Shown in pieces: positions 22,590 through 33,134 of a stretch of 64,000 nucleotides of DNA. The notes beneath the pieces were generated by a model, which searched no databases, was not told the origin of the DNA, and saw only the letters and a list, made by a program, of their open reading frames with translations. Position numbers and translations under genes: made by a program. This DNA is from Trichaptum fuscoviolaceum. Lineage: Eukaryota > Basidiomycota > Agaricomycetes > Hymenochaetales > Trichaptaceae. Positions within the stretch are counted from its first letter, which is position 1. Every line of letters starts with the position of its first letter. The DNA lies in assembly GCA_910574455.1 (NCBI GenBank), contig CAJSYZ010000012.1, positions 1,233,317 through 1,297,316 of the forward strand, given 5' to 3'.

Positions 22590-23470
22590 GCTGTCATTGT
22601 TCTTCAACAACGGCAATGCGCCGTTCCAAGGACACTTGAATAGTATCACGATGGATCCGTTCAGCTTCAAGCTGCTTGTGCCTGAGGCGGAGTGTCCCTC
22701 CGCAGTTGATGAAGTTCAGGCCAGGCCACGATGCTCGTATACAGCCGGAGTCGGGCGATGCGAACGCAACGACGGTCGATATCAGCTTGGAATTCAACAT
22801 CCCGATGAACTGTGACCAGGTGACGGCGAGCATCTCGTTCAACGTCTCAAGCTCGGGCAAAGGTGGAAGCCCCTCGATCTCCACCATGAACTGCGGAGCG
22901 GTTGCAAACCCCGATCCTGCGACGATTTCGGGCGCTGGGACTAGCTCGCGGGTGTGGAATGCAACACTGACGGGCGTGACGGACGGTACGTCCTCAATGA
23001 ACGCACGCGACCATCTCCTTGTGCACAAGGGCTCCGCCCGCAATCCCATGGTCTTCCCCTCCGTGGACTATGGCAACGATGCGTTCGGGTTTGACTCGGG
23101 CTCTGGGAAATACGCGTTCATACACCAGGCGCTGGGAGCGGATATGTTCAGGTACTCGTGGAAGTACGGACAGAACCGTACGACATGGGCTGCATATGAG
23201 GGTGTGACGAGCGACTGGTCTGCTGCATCGGCCTATACTGTTGTGCATGCGGACAGGAATTATGCTCACCAGCGCGGTGACCCTCACATCCTCGCCCATG
23301 GTCCGCTCAATACGTGGGGTTTCAACAGAGGAGTGAACTTCCTGATGCACAATACTGTTGACGGACGCTGCGGGTGCGCTATGTCAACTGGAGAGCCGGA
23401 GTTCTCCTACAGCCCACCTGACTACGACCCAACCCAAGATGGATTCCAGACCAACGGGATAGTAAGTATC
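22590..23470 (+). pseudogene. Alpha-1,3-glucan synthase fragment captured by the TIR element
   Basis: The segment matches the extracellular region near the middle of fungal Ags/Mok1 cell-wall alpha-1,3-glucan synthases. It reads GNAPFQGHLNSITMD, then after a frameshift near 22,690 FRPGHDARIQ, FNIPMNCDQVTASISFN, NPMVFPSVDYGNDAFGFDSG, GADMFRYSWKYGQN, YTVVHADRNYAHQR and NTWGFNRGVNFLMHN. The phrase ADMFRYSWKYG is typical of this region. Catalytic GH13 and GT5 domains are absent, as are the membrane segments. A donor-like GTAAGT follows the end of similarity (about 23,462), so part of the exon-intron structure was captured. It cannot make glucan. Confidence 0.8.
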
Positions 23471-23599
23471 TTTGCGGAAACCGACGCCATTGGAGATCTT
23501 TATTCGTCCAATGAGAAGTCATCCGAAGGACGATCCCATATGTCATTGATATTATCAGCTACCGAGCCAAGTGCTAGTACTTGCCATTGCTTGGGATGT

Positions 23600-25300
23600 T
23601 AGCGTCCGGGTAACCTGACATGGTGTGTGCTACCTATTCTCCCCTTTCTCTTTGCTCACGTCGCTTCACTCCCAAGGAACATCGCAACAACAAACTCATC
23701 TGCCATTTCCAGCTCTCCAACCACTCCAACTCCACCTATACTTCGCCCATTGCGTTCCAGCCATGCCATTCAGGCTCTCTGCTTCGTCACTATCTGCATC
23801 ATTTGACTCGAGTGGTGTGCTCGACACTACCTTTCATTCGACCTTTGAACCTCAATAGAAAGTACCCCTGTTCATCGACAACCTGTTTTCGCCGCCCGCG
23901 CCACCCGATCAGTGGCCGGACCAGCCCAGTTATCGTTATTCAAGCACCCCAATGCCAAAACGTTCGCCAAGTTCTTGTGCTACTCGTCGACTGATTCGCC
24001 TCCTTCGACGGTTCTGCGCACAGGGTATTGCTTCCGATGCACCCCGGACAACCCTCTATTGATCTGTCCATCATCGACCCACGCCTTTGCCTCCGCCGCC
24101 CCAGCATATCCTCTGAAACAATTGTTGAGGACGCTCACTTGCAGGGAAATTAGAGTTGGCAATGTCAAGTAGACGATGCCAAGTTTGCGTCCACTGAGCG
24201 ACCTCGTTGATCAACCGCTTCCGCCTCGACAGTTTCCTCGGCTTACTGACATTCGCCTGTCAGTGACCTACGATACATACGACCTGTCGGGCTAGCGCCA
24301 AACACACCCTTGCTTGTCAGTCACAAGGATACTGGCGAGCGTCGTGTCAAGTCCCGTGTGCACGACATTTGCTACTTGCCGCCCCCATTCAAGATCGTAC
24401 GTCCACCTTTCTATTGTTTCACGTTGACATCCTGATTTCTCGTAACAGTGATCGAAAGGGACCTATTCCAGCAGTTCTCAGCAGCCAAGAAAACAAAGTA
24501 CCAAAGAAGTCATCAAGAGTAGAGCCACCCTGTCCTGAGGTCCCATGAGTCTCGAGTAGTCAATCGACCCTCTCAGCCACTCCCTGTGGTACCTTGTCAA
24601 CAGCAGCACCGTGCACAGTCCTGCTGGGGGGATTGCCTAGCCCAGGCATTTCCTCATCAGCGGCAGATCTAGGCCAGATTTAATGCTGCAAGGTTTGACT
24701 AGACAGACTGCACCCAGGCCAGGCTCAGTCTTGTCGGCGTCAAGGTTGCCCAGGAAGCACACATGTTCTCGAGCTTGCAATTTCAGCTTTCCACATAACA
24801 ATTCCACCGAAGACTGCAATGACAACCACCACTCCTGGACATTCTGTTCTTTGCCACTCTTGCCTAGCTCTGTAGGATACTTTACTCGCTTTACTTCTGT
24901 AGTCCTTTCCCTCTCACTAGGGACCTTGGGATAGCTCTAGCTCTGGAAAGCAGCCTAAATTGAGTCTTGCTCTGAGTCAATCCATCTTTTCTTCTGTCAT
25001 ATAACCGGACTTGTCTCATTCTAATGTGCAGCTGGGTGATGTTTTGATAGTCAAGGAGTTTTGTGACCTACCATATGCATGAAGAGTGGCTGGTTATCAC
25101 AGCTTCGACCTATTAGAATATATACTCTATTTGTTGTAACAAAATCTTTGCTGCTGTGTTTAGTATTGGACCGTGCCTACCACTCGGAATTCCTGGTGAC
25201 CTACAAGACCATTCGATATCAAGAATTTTTCTCTGTCTCTTCTGCTAAGTAAAGAAATCGAATACATTGTATGACAGAAATACCCACCTCTGTAGTGGGT
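23600..25300. other. Interior of the TIR element, no recognised gene
   Basis: A plus-strand stretch (23,620-24,170) is open in shifting frames, e.g. LSASFDSSGVLDTTFHS and AKFLCYSSTDSPPSTVLRTG, and could be a decayed gene fragment, but I do not recognise it. From 24,200 to 25,300 I see nothing with support. Confidence 0.35.
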
Positions 25301-25534
25301 TCAGCACTATCAATAAATTTCATTCACATGTCCCAGCCAAGACACCCCTTCGTCCTCGCAAACCCTAGCCCACACTCGCCCTCGGCCACGTCTACGCACG
25401 TGCCCCAACAGAACACAAGTCCAAATCACAAGGGTCCCAAGTAAAGCCAGGGAGCTTGCCACCACGGTGGCCCATATTGCAATACAAAGTGGTAATACCA
25501 AATAGCGTGGTAACATATACAAAATATAAGTAAA

Positions 25535-25625
25535 CGACACAAGCGTGACTCGAACTTGCAACTTTATAAAAGCCTAAATCGGAAACTAACTAATACGACA
25601 CATTAACCACTACACTAAGGGGGAT
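25535..25625 (-). repeat. tRNA-like SINE head (minus strand)
   Basis: Reading minus, TTAGTGTAGTGGTTAATG fits a pol III box A and, about 60 nt on, AAGTTCGAGTC fits box B. Stem pairing is poor (T-stem mismatches), so it is not a working tRNA. It resembles the head of a tRNA-derived SINE, whose body would run toward 25,300. Confidence 0.45.
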
Positions 25626-25639
25626 TATATATATCCTCA

Positions 25640-25795
25640 ACACTAAGCCTAACAACCCTAACTACCTATCTACCCTAACCCTTACCCAAACCCTAACTCC
25701 TAACTATGGGGGGCAGAGCCCCCCAAACCCCCCACTAACCCTTAAATAACCCTAACAATAACCCTAACAATAACCCTAACTCCTTGCGGGGCTGC
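25640..25795. repeat. Degenerate telomere-like CCCTAA repeats
   Basis: More than ten copies of (T)AACCCTAA-type hexamers, such as CCCTAACAATAACCCTAAC, are interspersed with two G/C blocks (GGGGGGCAGAGCCCCCC and GGGGCTGCGCCCC). The canonical fungal telomere unit is TTAGGG. Confidence 0.75.
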
Positions 25796-25829
25796 GCCCC
25801 GTTGGGACAGTATATAATTACTAAGTGAG

Positions 25830-25945
25830 GCAAGGTAGTATAAGCCTCAGTAGTCTAGTTGACTTGAGCGCGGCTTCTCTTTATGGTAATTCTTATTCCG
25901 ACACGGGTCGTGTGTTCGAATCTCGTTGTCGTTCACTTTTAATTA
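25830..25945 (+). repeat. tRNA-like SINE head (plus strand)
   Basis: CAGTAGTCTAGTTGACTTGAG fits box A and GTGTTCGAATCTCG fits box B, about 60 nt apart. The acceptor and T stems do not pair well. The orientation is opposite to the other tRNA-like unit, with the telomere-like repeats between them. Confidence 0.4.
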
Positions 25946-27179
25946 TTTATTATTGCTTCTCTAAGTTATTTCACGGAATATCTGCTGCGTAAAATTACTC
26001 CACGTCTTTGCAGTAGTTAGTGGCTCTGGTAAAACTGGAGCTGCTGGTACTGGTGTCTCCATCGAGTAGCGTACTAGTTGAACCCAGATCCAAGTCATCA
26101 TCAGGCAATGTCGCATCCAATTCGGAACATCCGCAAGATTTTACATTCTCCGCCTCCTGAATCAGCTGATAAGCCTTCATGATTCCCAGAAGCTTTGTTA
26201 TGTTCCCAGCAGACATTTGCTCTTCCCGATAGAGAAAATCTGCGAGCTCAAAATCTGCTCGGCACGAATATGGAAACCAGTCATTTGACGCAGATTCGTT
26301 TCGCGGAGCGGGTGAGTCTTCGTATTCTAAGAAGTTCCCTTCTGCATCGCATGGAGTGGCTGCACAATGTTTGGTGTCAAAATGCTACAGTAAACCGGGA
26401 ACAATTGATTTGGCGCGCACCATTCAAGTATCTGTGATACACCTTCAAGTTATCCTCGCTCTCCTCATAATCTCCAATGTCGGAATCCAAGTCTTCAGAA
26501 CGGCCACTGTCACTTCCGGTGACAGAATGGGACAGAGAATCAGGTCTGTCCAAATCTTGAAGCAGCTCGTCTCGGCCTATACTGAGCATCGAGATATCCT
26601 GTGTAAGCATGGAAATATCGTAATCGTAGGAGTCAGAGCCGCTCTCAAGATGACCCTCTGATGGAAGTTCGGACGACCTCAGGAGAGCTTCAAGTTGAGG
26701 ACTTGGAGCTCGTATGGGTCGAATAGGTGACGATTCATATTCATGACCACAAGCAGAAGAACTTGCCAAGAATGACGTCGGATGAGCTGAATATTCATGT
26801 CTTGCTCTTCCAGATTGACTCTTGAACATCCTACTACAGCCGGGCAAGGTGCATCAAATAGTTGGTGGAAAATGAAAGGGATCGTGCTTTTTCCGTGTCG
26901 CTGGCATCAACTTGAATGTAACCTCAGTAGTAGTACACGTCGACAATTGGGACTCACAGCTGAGCCTCACTGGCACTGGCAGGCTGCTAGCACTGGCAGT
27001 GACTTGGACTCGGAGTGCCAGTGAACTTGAACCTGAGTTAAAATTAGTCATAGAGTAGTCACGGTAGTAGTGGGCGTAAATTTTCAACTTGTCTAAGATA
27101 GACGCCCCCGCCTCCCTGATCTTGAACTTGCACCTTCGACACATCTTATCATCATACAAGTCTCAAAACACTGCACAAA

Positions 27180-30100
27180 ATGTCAACTCAAAGACAGACA
27201 AGGGCTAAGAACAAGGAAAAGCACCCCGGAGCAGTCGTTGACCAACTCAGAACAAGACGAACACAGGAGGAGATATTGCGGGAGAAGGAAGAAAAAGAGA
27301 AAAGGAAAGTACGGCAGGCAGAAAGGCGGGATGAGGCATTGAAGGAGAAGGAAGAGAAGGAAAAGCAGAAGGAAGAGCGGGCAGCTTTCCACAGAGCTGC
27401 GGCCCAGCAAGTCGCGGTTGCGAAAGAGAGGAGAAAACACGCTGCGGAGCAAAAACGGGCAGCAAAAGAACAAGAGGCAGCTGACAAGGTTCGCAAGAAG
27501 GTGACTGCAGCAGAGAACCAAGAAGCAGCGATGCTAGAGACCGTAGAGCTTGAAAACAACTTGTCGAAGGCTCTTGAGACACGCACCCAGATGGGCTCAA
27601 CAGTGCCCAAACTCACTGGCAAACGTGGACGTAGAAAGCCAAAAGGCGAAGCTAGTTGTAAGTCTTCAACTTTAGATCAGTGATGATACAGATTTGAACT
27701 GGCATAAACAGACTCGAAGAACGATGTTAAAGACATATCGGATTGTGAAGATGGACACAACGAAGACTTGGATATTCGTGAGTAACATTGCCTATACATT
27801 TTCAGACGATCTCAAAGCTTGGAGGTTGAACCCTGTGACTCACGTTAATGCGAAGCAGCGAGTATGGATGAGCCAAACAGGAAGCCTGCAAAAAAAGCTA
27901 GGAAAGAAGATTCCAAAGGTGAACTTCCATTTCGCACACGTGTGCAGACCGCAAAGATGTCCAGGTCTGCCGCCACTCCCAGCGACGCTGTAAACTAGGT
28001 AGGTACTCAGGGGGTGGAGTGTAGCTATATAACCCAATGAAAGAATGATAGAAAGAGAGACGGAAAGAAGAGGAGAAACAACGAAGGAAAACTAATGAAA
28101 TCCAACTAACGGCCCAACCGTCCGTAAGACAGAGTCTTCGCGCGCGTCGCTCGAGAGAATCGATGGCCGTCGCGGCCCGAAGTCGTCGTTCCGTCGAAAG
28201 AACTAAGCTGACCAGTAGCACGCGCCTATGCACGGACTCCAGCCAACCGTCCGTAGTATGTCTTCTGCGTGCGTCCCGCAATCGTCGCTCGCGAGAAGTC
28301 CGAAGACAAGAAACAAAGTGGACTCTTGCACGTCCGTAAAAGTGTCGCGCGCCCGTAAGAAAGTCGCGCACCGCCGTAGTCGAAGCCCGAGGACAAGAAA
28401 CAGACAAGAAACCAGAAGAAACGAGTCCTAAAGCACGCGCAACAGCGCAGACGTCAGACTCGTCCCCGTTCACGCAGATGGTCGTGGTGGTTGGGGAAAG
28501 GTAAGTTAATTTTCACACGGTCTACATGACGCGACTAACACAAGTGAATACCGCGTGTGAACCGGCTACTCCGGCCACACAAACTACCCCGGAACCGTTG
28601 TCTTTGTCCCCGTCCCTCAATTGGCAACCCAATTCCCACGCCACTCGCGCGCGTCGCCACACTCTAAGTGTCCGGCCGGACGCATATCCCGCAAGCTCGT
28701 TTGCTCGTCCACTCATCGCATTGTCCGTTGTGTGATCGCCGGTGAGCTCTGTGCCTTGTATTCTCTATTGCTTGTGCTCAGGTACAGTTTTCCCTTCGCT
28801 ATTTGGCTTCGAGTGTCGGCCGGGAGTGTTTCTGCTTGTCCGGTGTCCGGTGTATGCACCCGGATTCCATCCGGATGCCTCTGCTGTGTCCGGCGGGCGT
28901 CGTACGAACACTGGACGCAGTCCAGGTGTTACAACGCATTCTTTCACGCTCCTGCAGGACCGAACGAGAGTCTTTCTGGTGAAGAAACGGACATAATAGA
29001 CTCGCCCGCTACGTCAAGGCGGAACGACAAGACAAAACGCCCTGTCAGGGCGCTTCGCAACACAGATGATTCCACTTTCATCGGTGAAGAGGGTGGAGGT
29101 CTTGAGGTGCCAGTGGCAGGGATAGACTCAGAAAGGATCAATTTGTGAGTTTGAAGTTTGAATCTTGCATTGCGTCTGAATCAGTATCTTGTACTGTCAA
29201 GTCAATGTAATGGTGAGTGCGATTAAACATCATCCCGACTACTAGTAGTAGTACTAGATTACTAATGAGCCTGCCACTCAGGCTGCCAGTGTTACTGCGG
29301 TCACGGTGCCAGCGGTTCAAGTTGACCGTGACGCTCCCGGGCCAAGACCCGACTTGGAAGTCCTTCACCTGCAATATTGACGCTCTTGTCCTTGTTACCA
29401 CTGTATTATGAGCCTTGCTGACGCAAAGCTACACCAGACACACCATCTCATTGCCAGATGATGAAAACTTAAGTCCCTGGGAGGATGAAGGAGAAACAAT
29501 CACCCTTACAAGCTATCATGGTGTAAAAAATAGCACAATCAGTGTGCAACAGAAGGCACATCTTGTCGATTCGGAATCAAATGTTGTGAGTTGACGGAGA
29601 ATTAGAATGGCAAATGCAGTCTGAATAACTTGTTTATAGGGCGGAAGCAATCCGAAGAGGCTAACAAGGCCGGCTCAAGCTTGTGTGAGTACGACTTATT
29701 TCTGTTCGATTCACGTCAGTTACTCCATGACCGTTTGTTCATATCCCTTCATTATTATTTATCTGCCAACTGCCGTGTCATGAACAGGATGGAGGTAGCA
29801 GCAACCTCAACTCGAAGAAAAGGAAGTTATTGCATGACACTCTTTCCGGGTCGCAGGTTTCAACGGTAAGCGATGTCATATCATTTTTCATTTTTCATTC
29901 TACTAAGCAATCCCTTCCCGTACTCGAGGATAAGAACAACGAGATAAAACCAGGTGGACAGGTGAGTGCCAGACAGCGAAGCACAGTGATCTTCATTCTA
30001 TATCCTTCATTGCTGAATTGGTATTTGCATAGGATGCAAACAAGAGGACTGCTAACTCGCAGCTTAGCGCACCGGTAAGTCTATCTTATTTCAACTTCTC

Positions 30101-32247
30101 TCGTTCCCCCCCTTATTTATGGTTGTAAGGTGCGATCACTAGCTTTGGAACCCCGTGTACAGGTATGTGTGAGCGTCGATGCACCGTAGGCTCACTTCCG
30201 GTGCTCTCCTGTAGCAACTATTCGTTTCCTTCTTCACTTCGAGTCGATCGCTAATGTGTGCATATGAATAGGACATCACAGTCACAAAGAACGGAAAGAG
30301 GAAGTCGCCACCAGACACCGACTCTCAGGTTAATGTGGTAATTCTTCTACCTTCACGTGCAATGAATTCCTTCATTTCATGTTTACTTAATTTAAACCAT
30401 CTCAATAGGCTAATAAGACTGTCAAGATCAATAAGTCATTGTTGATTGACATGGACACACAGGCCGGTGCCACAGTAAGTGTCAATTCTATGGTAATTGG
30501 CATTCAAGTTCGTATCTGATCAGGCGGAAAGGACTTGAGTAAGAAGAGGAACCCCTCTGATATTCCTTATCGGCCTGAGGCCGACACGACGGTAAGTGCT
30601 TCTTTTCGATCTGCTCACTTGCCATGGATAACAGCTTTCTGACGTGTTGCAGCCGGAGATTGGATCCGCTACCTTTAATCGCAAGAGGCAGTTGCTGGTG
30701 GCTGATAATGAAGTAAGTGAGAGTCGATTGATACACTCTAAACGTGAGCATTCACCTTCTTTTCTTAATAGTCTGGTGGTCGAAAGATGTCGTTAGCACC
30801 TCGAGCACCGTCGCTTGCAATGACGAGAGCGTCCCGCACCCCCGGACCCGAAGTGATAGTGACTGGGGCTTATCAAGGTCATCGCAAAGTCTCTCGGACT
30901 ACTAGCTCAGTTTGTCAATCAAATTCATTTCTATGACATATTTTGCTGATGTACGTATATGCAGACATCAGTGGGACTTGAGGACAAGGATCGAAATGAA
31001 GGAAGGGAAGGATCTCGCGTGCCAGGCAGGAAAAGGGCGACGAACCAGTGTCTCCCTCCCGGTACTCAGGCAGGATGGACTCATATTCTATTACCTTCAC
31101 TATTTCGCGCAGTTGGAAAGTCCGTCACACCATGGCAAACCCCGGACAATAAGCTCATCAGCTCATTGTGGGGGAAAGTGTTTGATTCTGTGGAACTCAT
31201 TTACGAAACTCAGTTCGCCAATATCTGTTCTCTAGTTGAGTCATTTTTACTTATTCTCAAATCACCTTTACCAAATTGAGATGCAATCCTCGTATTTCAG
31301 GCGGCCCAGAGATGCTCTGATAGCTGGCGCAAGAAGCTGTTTGAGAAAGCTGAGCAATCAGTTGCTAGTTTTATCAGCGGCGAACAATCAAAGTCAATGC
31401 AAAACGAAGCAATTGTGAAGATGTTGCAGACGCTAGTTGACAAGAAGAAAGCCGAACCGTTTCTATGGGAAAGCTGGTATAGTATGGAGAGGGTAAGTAA
31501 AAGAGTATTTATTGTCACATTTTGTGTCCATGCATTGACCCTAAATGTACAGAAGCAAGGACTGTTCTGCTCTGACCTTGTGGTCTCAGTGTTGTCCGTA
31601 CACATTGTCTTGGCCATGGGTCGGCATAAAATACTGGACAGAAACACCATAGGAAAGCCTATCGGTGCCCTCGCCCTTGCGGCAACAGCGGTATCTATTT
31701 TTTTCAGTACTTATATTGTCCTTATTTGCTGATCTTCTCATGGATAGGTCAAGGTTGCCATTGATAAACAGGTGGCTCGGTTGCAAAATATCAAAGAAGA
31801 ACTTGGCGGCGCTGAGTGGTATTTCACTAGCGCTCTGTGGCAGCCTCATACGGACGACTATGTTAACTTGTTGTCGAATCCCTCTTTCTTCACTGAATCA
31901 AACTGGGAAAAGGTTCGATCCCGCCTCCTAGCTTACGATGCCAGTACAGATATCGATACGAGAAAGAACACCGAACTTGTTGGATCGGGTATCACTGGCA
32001 GGGACTTTTCCTTGTATTTTGACGTTGTAGATGCAGATTCGACCTGCGAGAAAGCGTATGACGAAGGCGCTGATAATTGGGAAGACGGAAAAGACGGAAC
32101 CGACGGAACCGACGATAAGGGCGAAGAGCGTGAGGGGGCTGAGTATAGAGGCGAGGTGGAAGGTGATGCAGAGGACGAGCATGCTAATGCTGAGGGTGAC
32201 GACAACCTGAGCGAGAGCGGGGACGAGGGTGTTGACAAGATTGAGGG

Positions 32248-32282
<35 letters not shown>

Positions 32283-32365
32283 ACGAGGATTTAGGTGGAG
32301 ATGGTGATCATGAGGAGGACGACGCTTCAAAATGGGATTCGGCTACGGACTGCGTAGACTTCTAA
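27180..32365 (+). CDS. Multi-exon coiled-coil protein with acidic tail, unknown function
   Basis: It starts at MSTQRQTRAKNKEKHPGA and begins with a long Lys/Glu coiled coil (REKEEKEKRKVRQAERRDE). Many short exons follow up to about 30,900, separated by 50-100 bp introns whose exact borders I cannot fix. Recognisable later exons read TPWQTPDNKLISSLWGKVF (about 31,122), FLWESWYSMER (31,460), KQGLFCSDLVVSVLSVHI (31,555), IGKPIGALALAATAV, and ALWQPHTDDYVNLL (31,835). The last exon ends in an Asp/Glu/Gly-rich tail and TGA-free run to TAA at 32,363. This architecture recurs in Agaricomycete proteins of unknown role, to my recollection. It lies head-to-head with the Plavaka transposase, about 330 bp apart, so it might be its partner ORF. 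Frame trouble near 27,830-28,500 leaves open whether it is intact. Confidence 0.5.
28105..28430. repeat. Imperfect direct repeats within the coiled-coil gene locus
   Basis: Two ~120-bp blocks resemble each other: CCAACCGTCCGTA...GTCGCTCGAGAGAA (about 28,110) and CCAACCGTCCGTA...GTCGCTCGCGAGAA (about 28,243). AAGACAAGAAACAAAG and AGGACAAGAAACAGAC repeat further on. They may belong to a small insertion between exons. Confidence 0.5.
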
Positions 32366-33134
32366 GGGCAAATCAATCACTGGTGAGCCTCTTCTTTTCG
32401 TTTCTGTCCGTGCGCTCAATATTATATTAGCATCGACTTGCAGAGCAGCCTTCGTTTCTACTGGTACGCCAAAGAACATGCAGAATTGAAGGCACGGCAG
32501 CGAAATGTGGCCTGCCACTGCCCGTCACGGCAGAGGTTCGGGATAATGTCGTGGCGGATCCCATGATTGCGACTGCTATGCTTAGTCTTGCGTAAATGAC
32601 TGATGTACTTGAACGCTGAGGCACTGATAGCTACATAATGTTGTCTTATATATTTCTGATGCAATGAAATACTTGGATCGTTCTTATGCACTTAGACTCT
32701 TGAGCACTGCAATTCGTCTTACAACACTTATGTACTGCTGTAATTAAAGGATGATACACTGGAGCACTGGGGTGCTGAATGCCTGAAACACTTAGAGCAC
32801 TGATTCAGCCATCTTTCCTTATTTAAGCCAGCCCGCACTTATTTCAGCCAACTTGTCCTGAATAATGGGAGGACATGCATGAATAAGTGAAGCTTGCCTT
32901 ATTTAAGACTTCAGTCTCTCAGGACGTTTAAGTAACACTTAAGTCACTTTCAGCAGAAAGTAGTTTCCCTGATGAAGTCGGATACAGCAGTGGCAGTGGC
33001 AGTCTCGAACTTGAACGTTGAGCAATTCGCGCAACGCATGCGCCTTGCTCTTAGCTTCGTCAACCTGCAGAGGAAAAAAAGCTCTATCTAGCTTGCTACA
33101 CCCACAATCTCATCAACAAGTCCATCTGGACACA
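32366..33134. other. Intergenic region, no gene seen
   Basis: It holds the 3' end of the coiled-coil gene and the promoter of the nucleotidyltransferase gene, with a repeated GAGCACTG/CACTTA motif (32,700-32,800), CAGTGGCAGTGGCAG (about 32,988) and a poly-purine run near 33,070. GAACTTGAAC at 33,010 also occurs near 27,020. Confidence 0.4.

Larger units (their letters stand above)
21992..26017. mobile_element. 4.0-kb TIR element with TA target, carrying an alpha-1,3-glucan synthase fragment
   Basis: The inverted ends are ACTACTGCAAAGACGTGG (left) and CCACGTCTTTGCAGTAGT (right), then more diverged sequence. TA flanks both sides (21,990-21,991; 26,018-26,019). Joining the flanks with one TA restores the Plavaka exon in frame (FTRAT to TGLGN), which confirms the borders. 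No transposase is visible. Contents from left: tandem GC-rich repeat, alpha-1,3-glucan synthase fragment, an unidentified stretch, two tRNA-like heads and telomere-like repeats. A TA target suggests the Tc1/mariner group or relatives, but the short TIR alone is not decisive. Confidence 0.83.
13157..26850 (-). pseudogene. Plavaka-type transposase gene, split by two mobile elements
   Basis: From the 5' side: a C2H2 finger (about 26,840-26,780: C-x4-C, MFKSQSGRARH); RADFELADFLYREEQMSAGN (about 26,270-26,195); after an insertion, GDVSWKSF, EYDVWYRDPLEVI and FRNYMSGNFAWEQA (21,990-21,633); after a second insertion, AEDKAVHGSMF, VILGSDKTTVSV and YLSIGNV (15,930-15,780); IFRCPDGHLHRSILGLGSYI (15,560-15,490); LPRQHAMIHY and LCSSITENKHIYAVKE (14,590-14,460); and the C-terminal part NPSWRGKARRDAVLV to WIVEPEYE to VNRFADMHMHQ, ending 13,157. 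These are hallmark phrases of Plavaka transposases, the basidiomycete cut-and-paste group related to CACTA-like enzymes. Introns with GT-AG borders separate the exons. Apart from the two insertions it looks largely uninterrupted, though I have not proved every exon frame. The transposase would act in the nucleus on its own TIRs, which I could not locate. Confidence 0.85.

Noticed and set aside
25310..25561. Minus-strand 83-codon hydrophobic frame
   Set aside because: Lies in the body of a SINE-like repeat; composition-driven, no family.
25535..25945. Two functional tRNA genes
   Set aside because: Box A and box B are acceptable but acceptor and T stems do not pair; better read as SINE heads.
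27183..27622. Minus-strand frames of 112-144 codons rich in Ser, Phe and Leu
   Set aside because: Antisense of the Lys/Glu coiled-coil exon of the plus-strand gene.
27898..28473. Minus-strand 191-codon frame
   Set aside because: Overlaps the imperfect repeats, is Arg/Ser-biased, and has no motif or splice partner.
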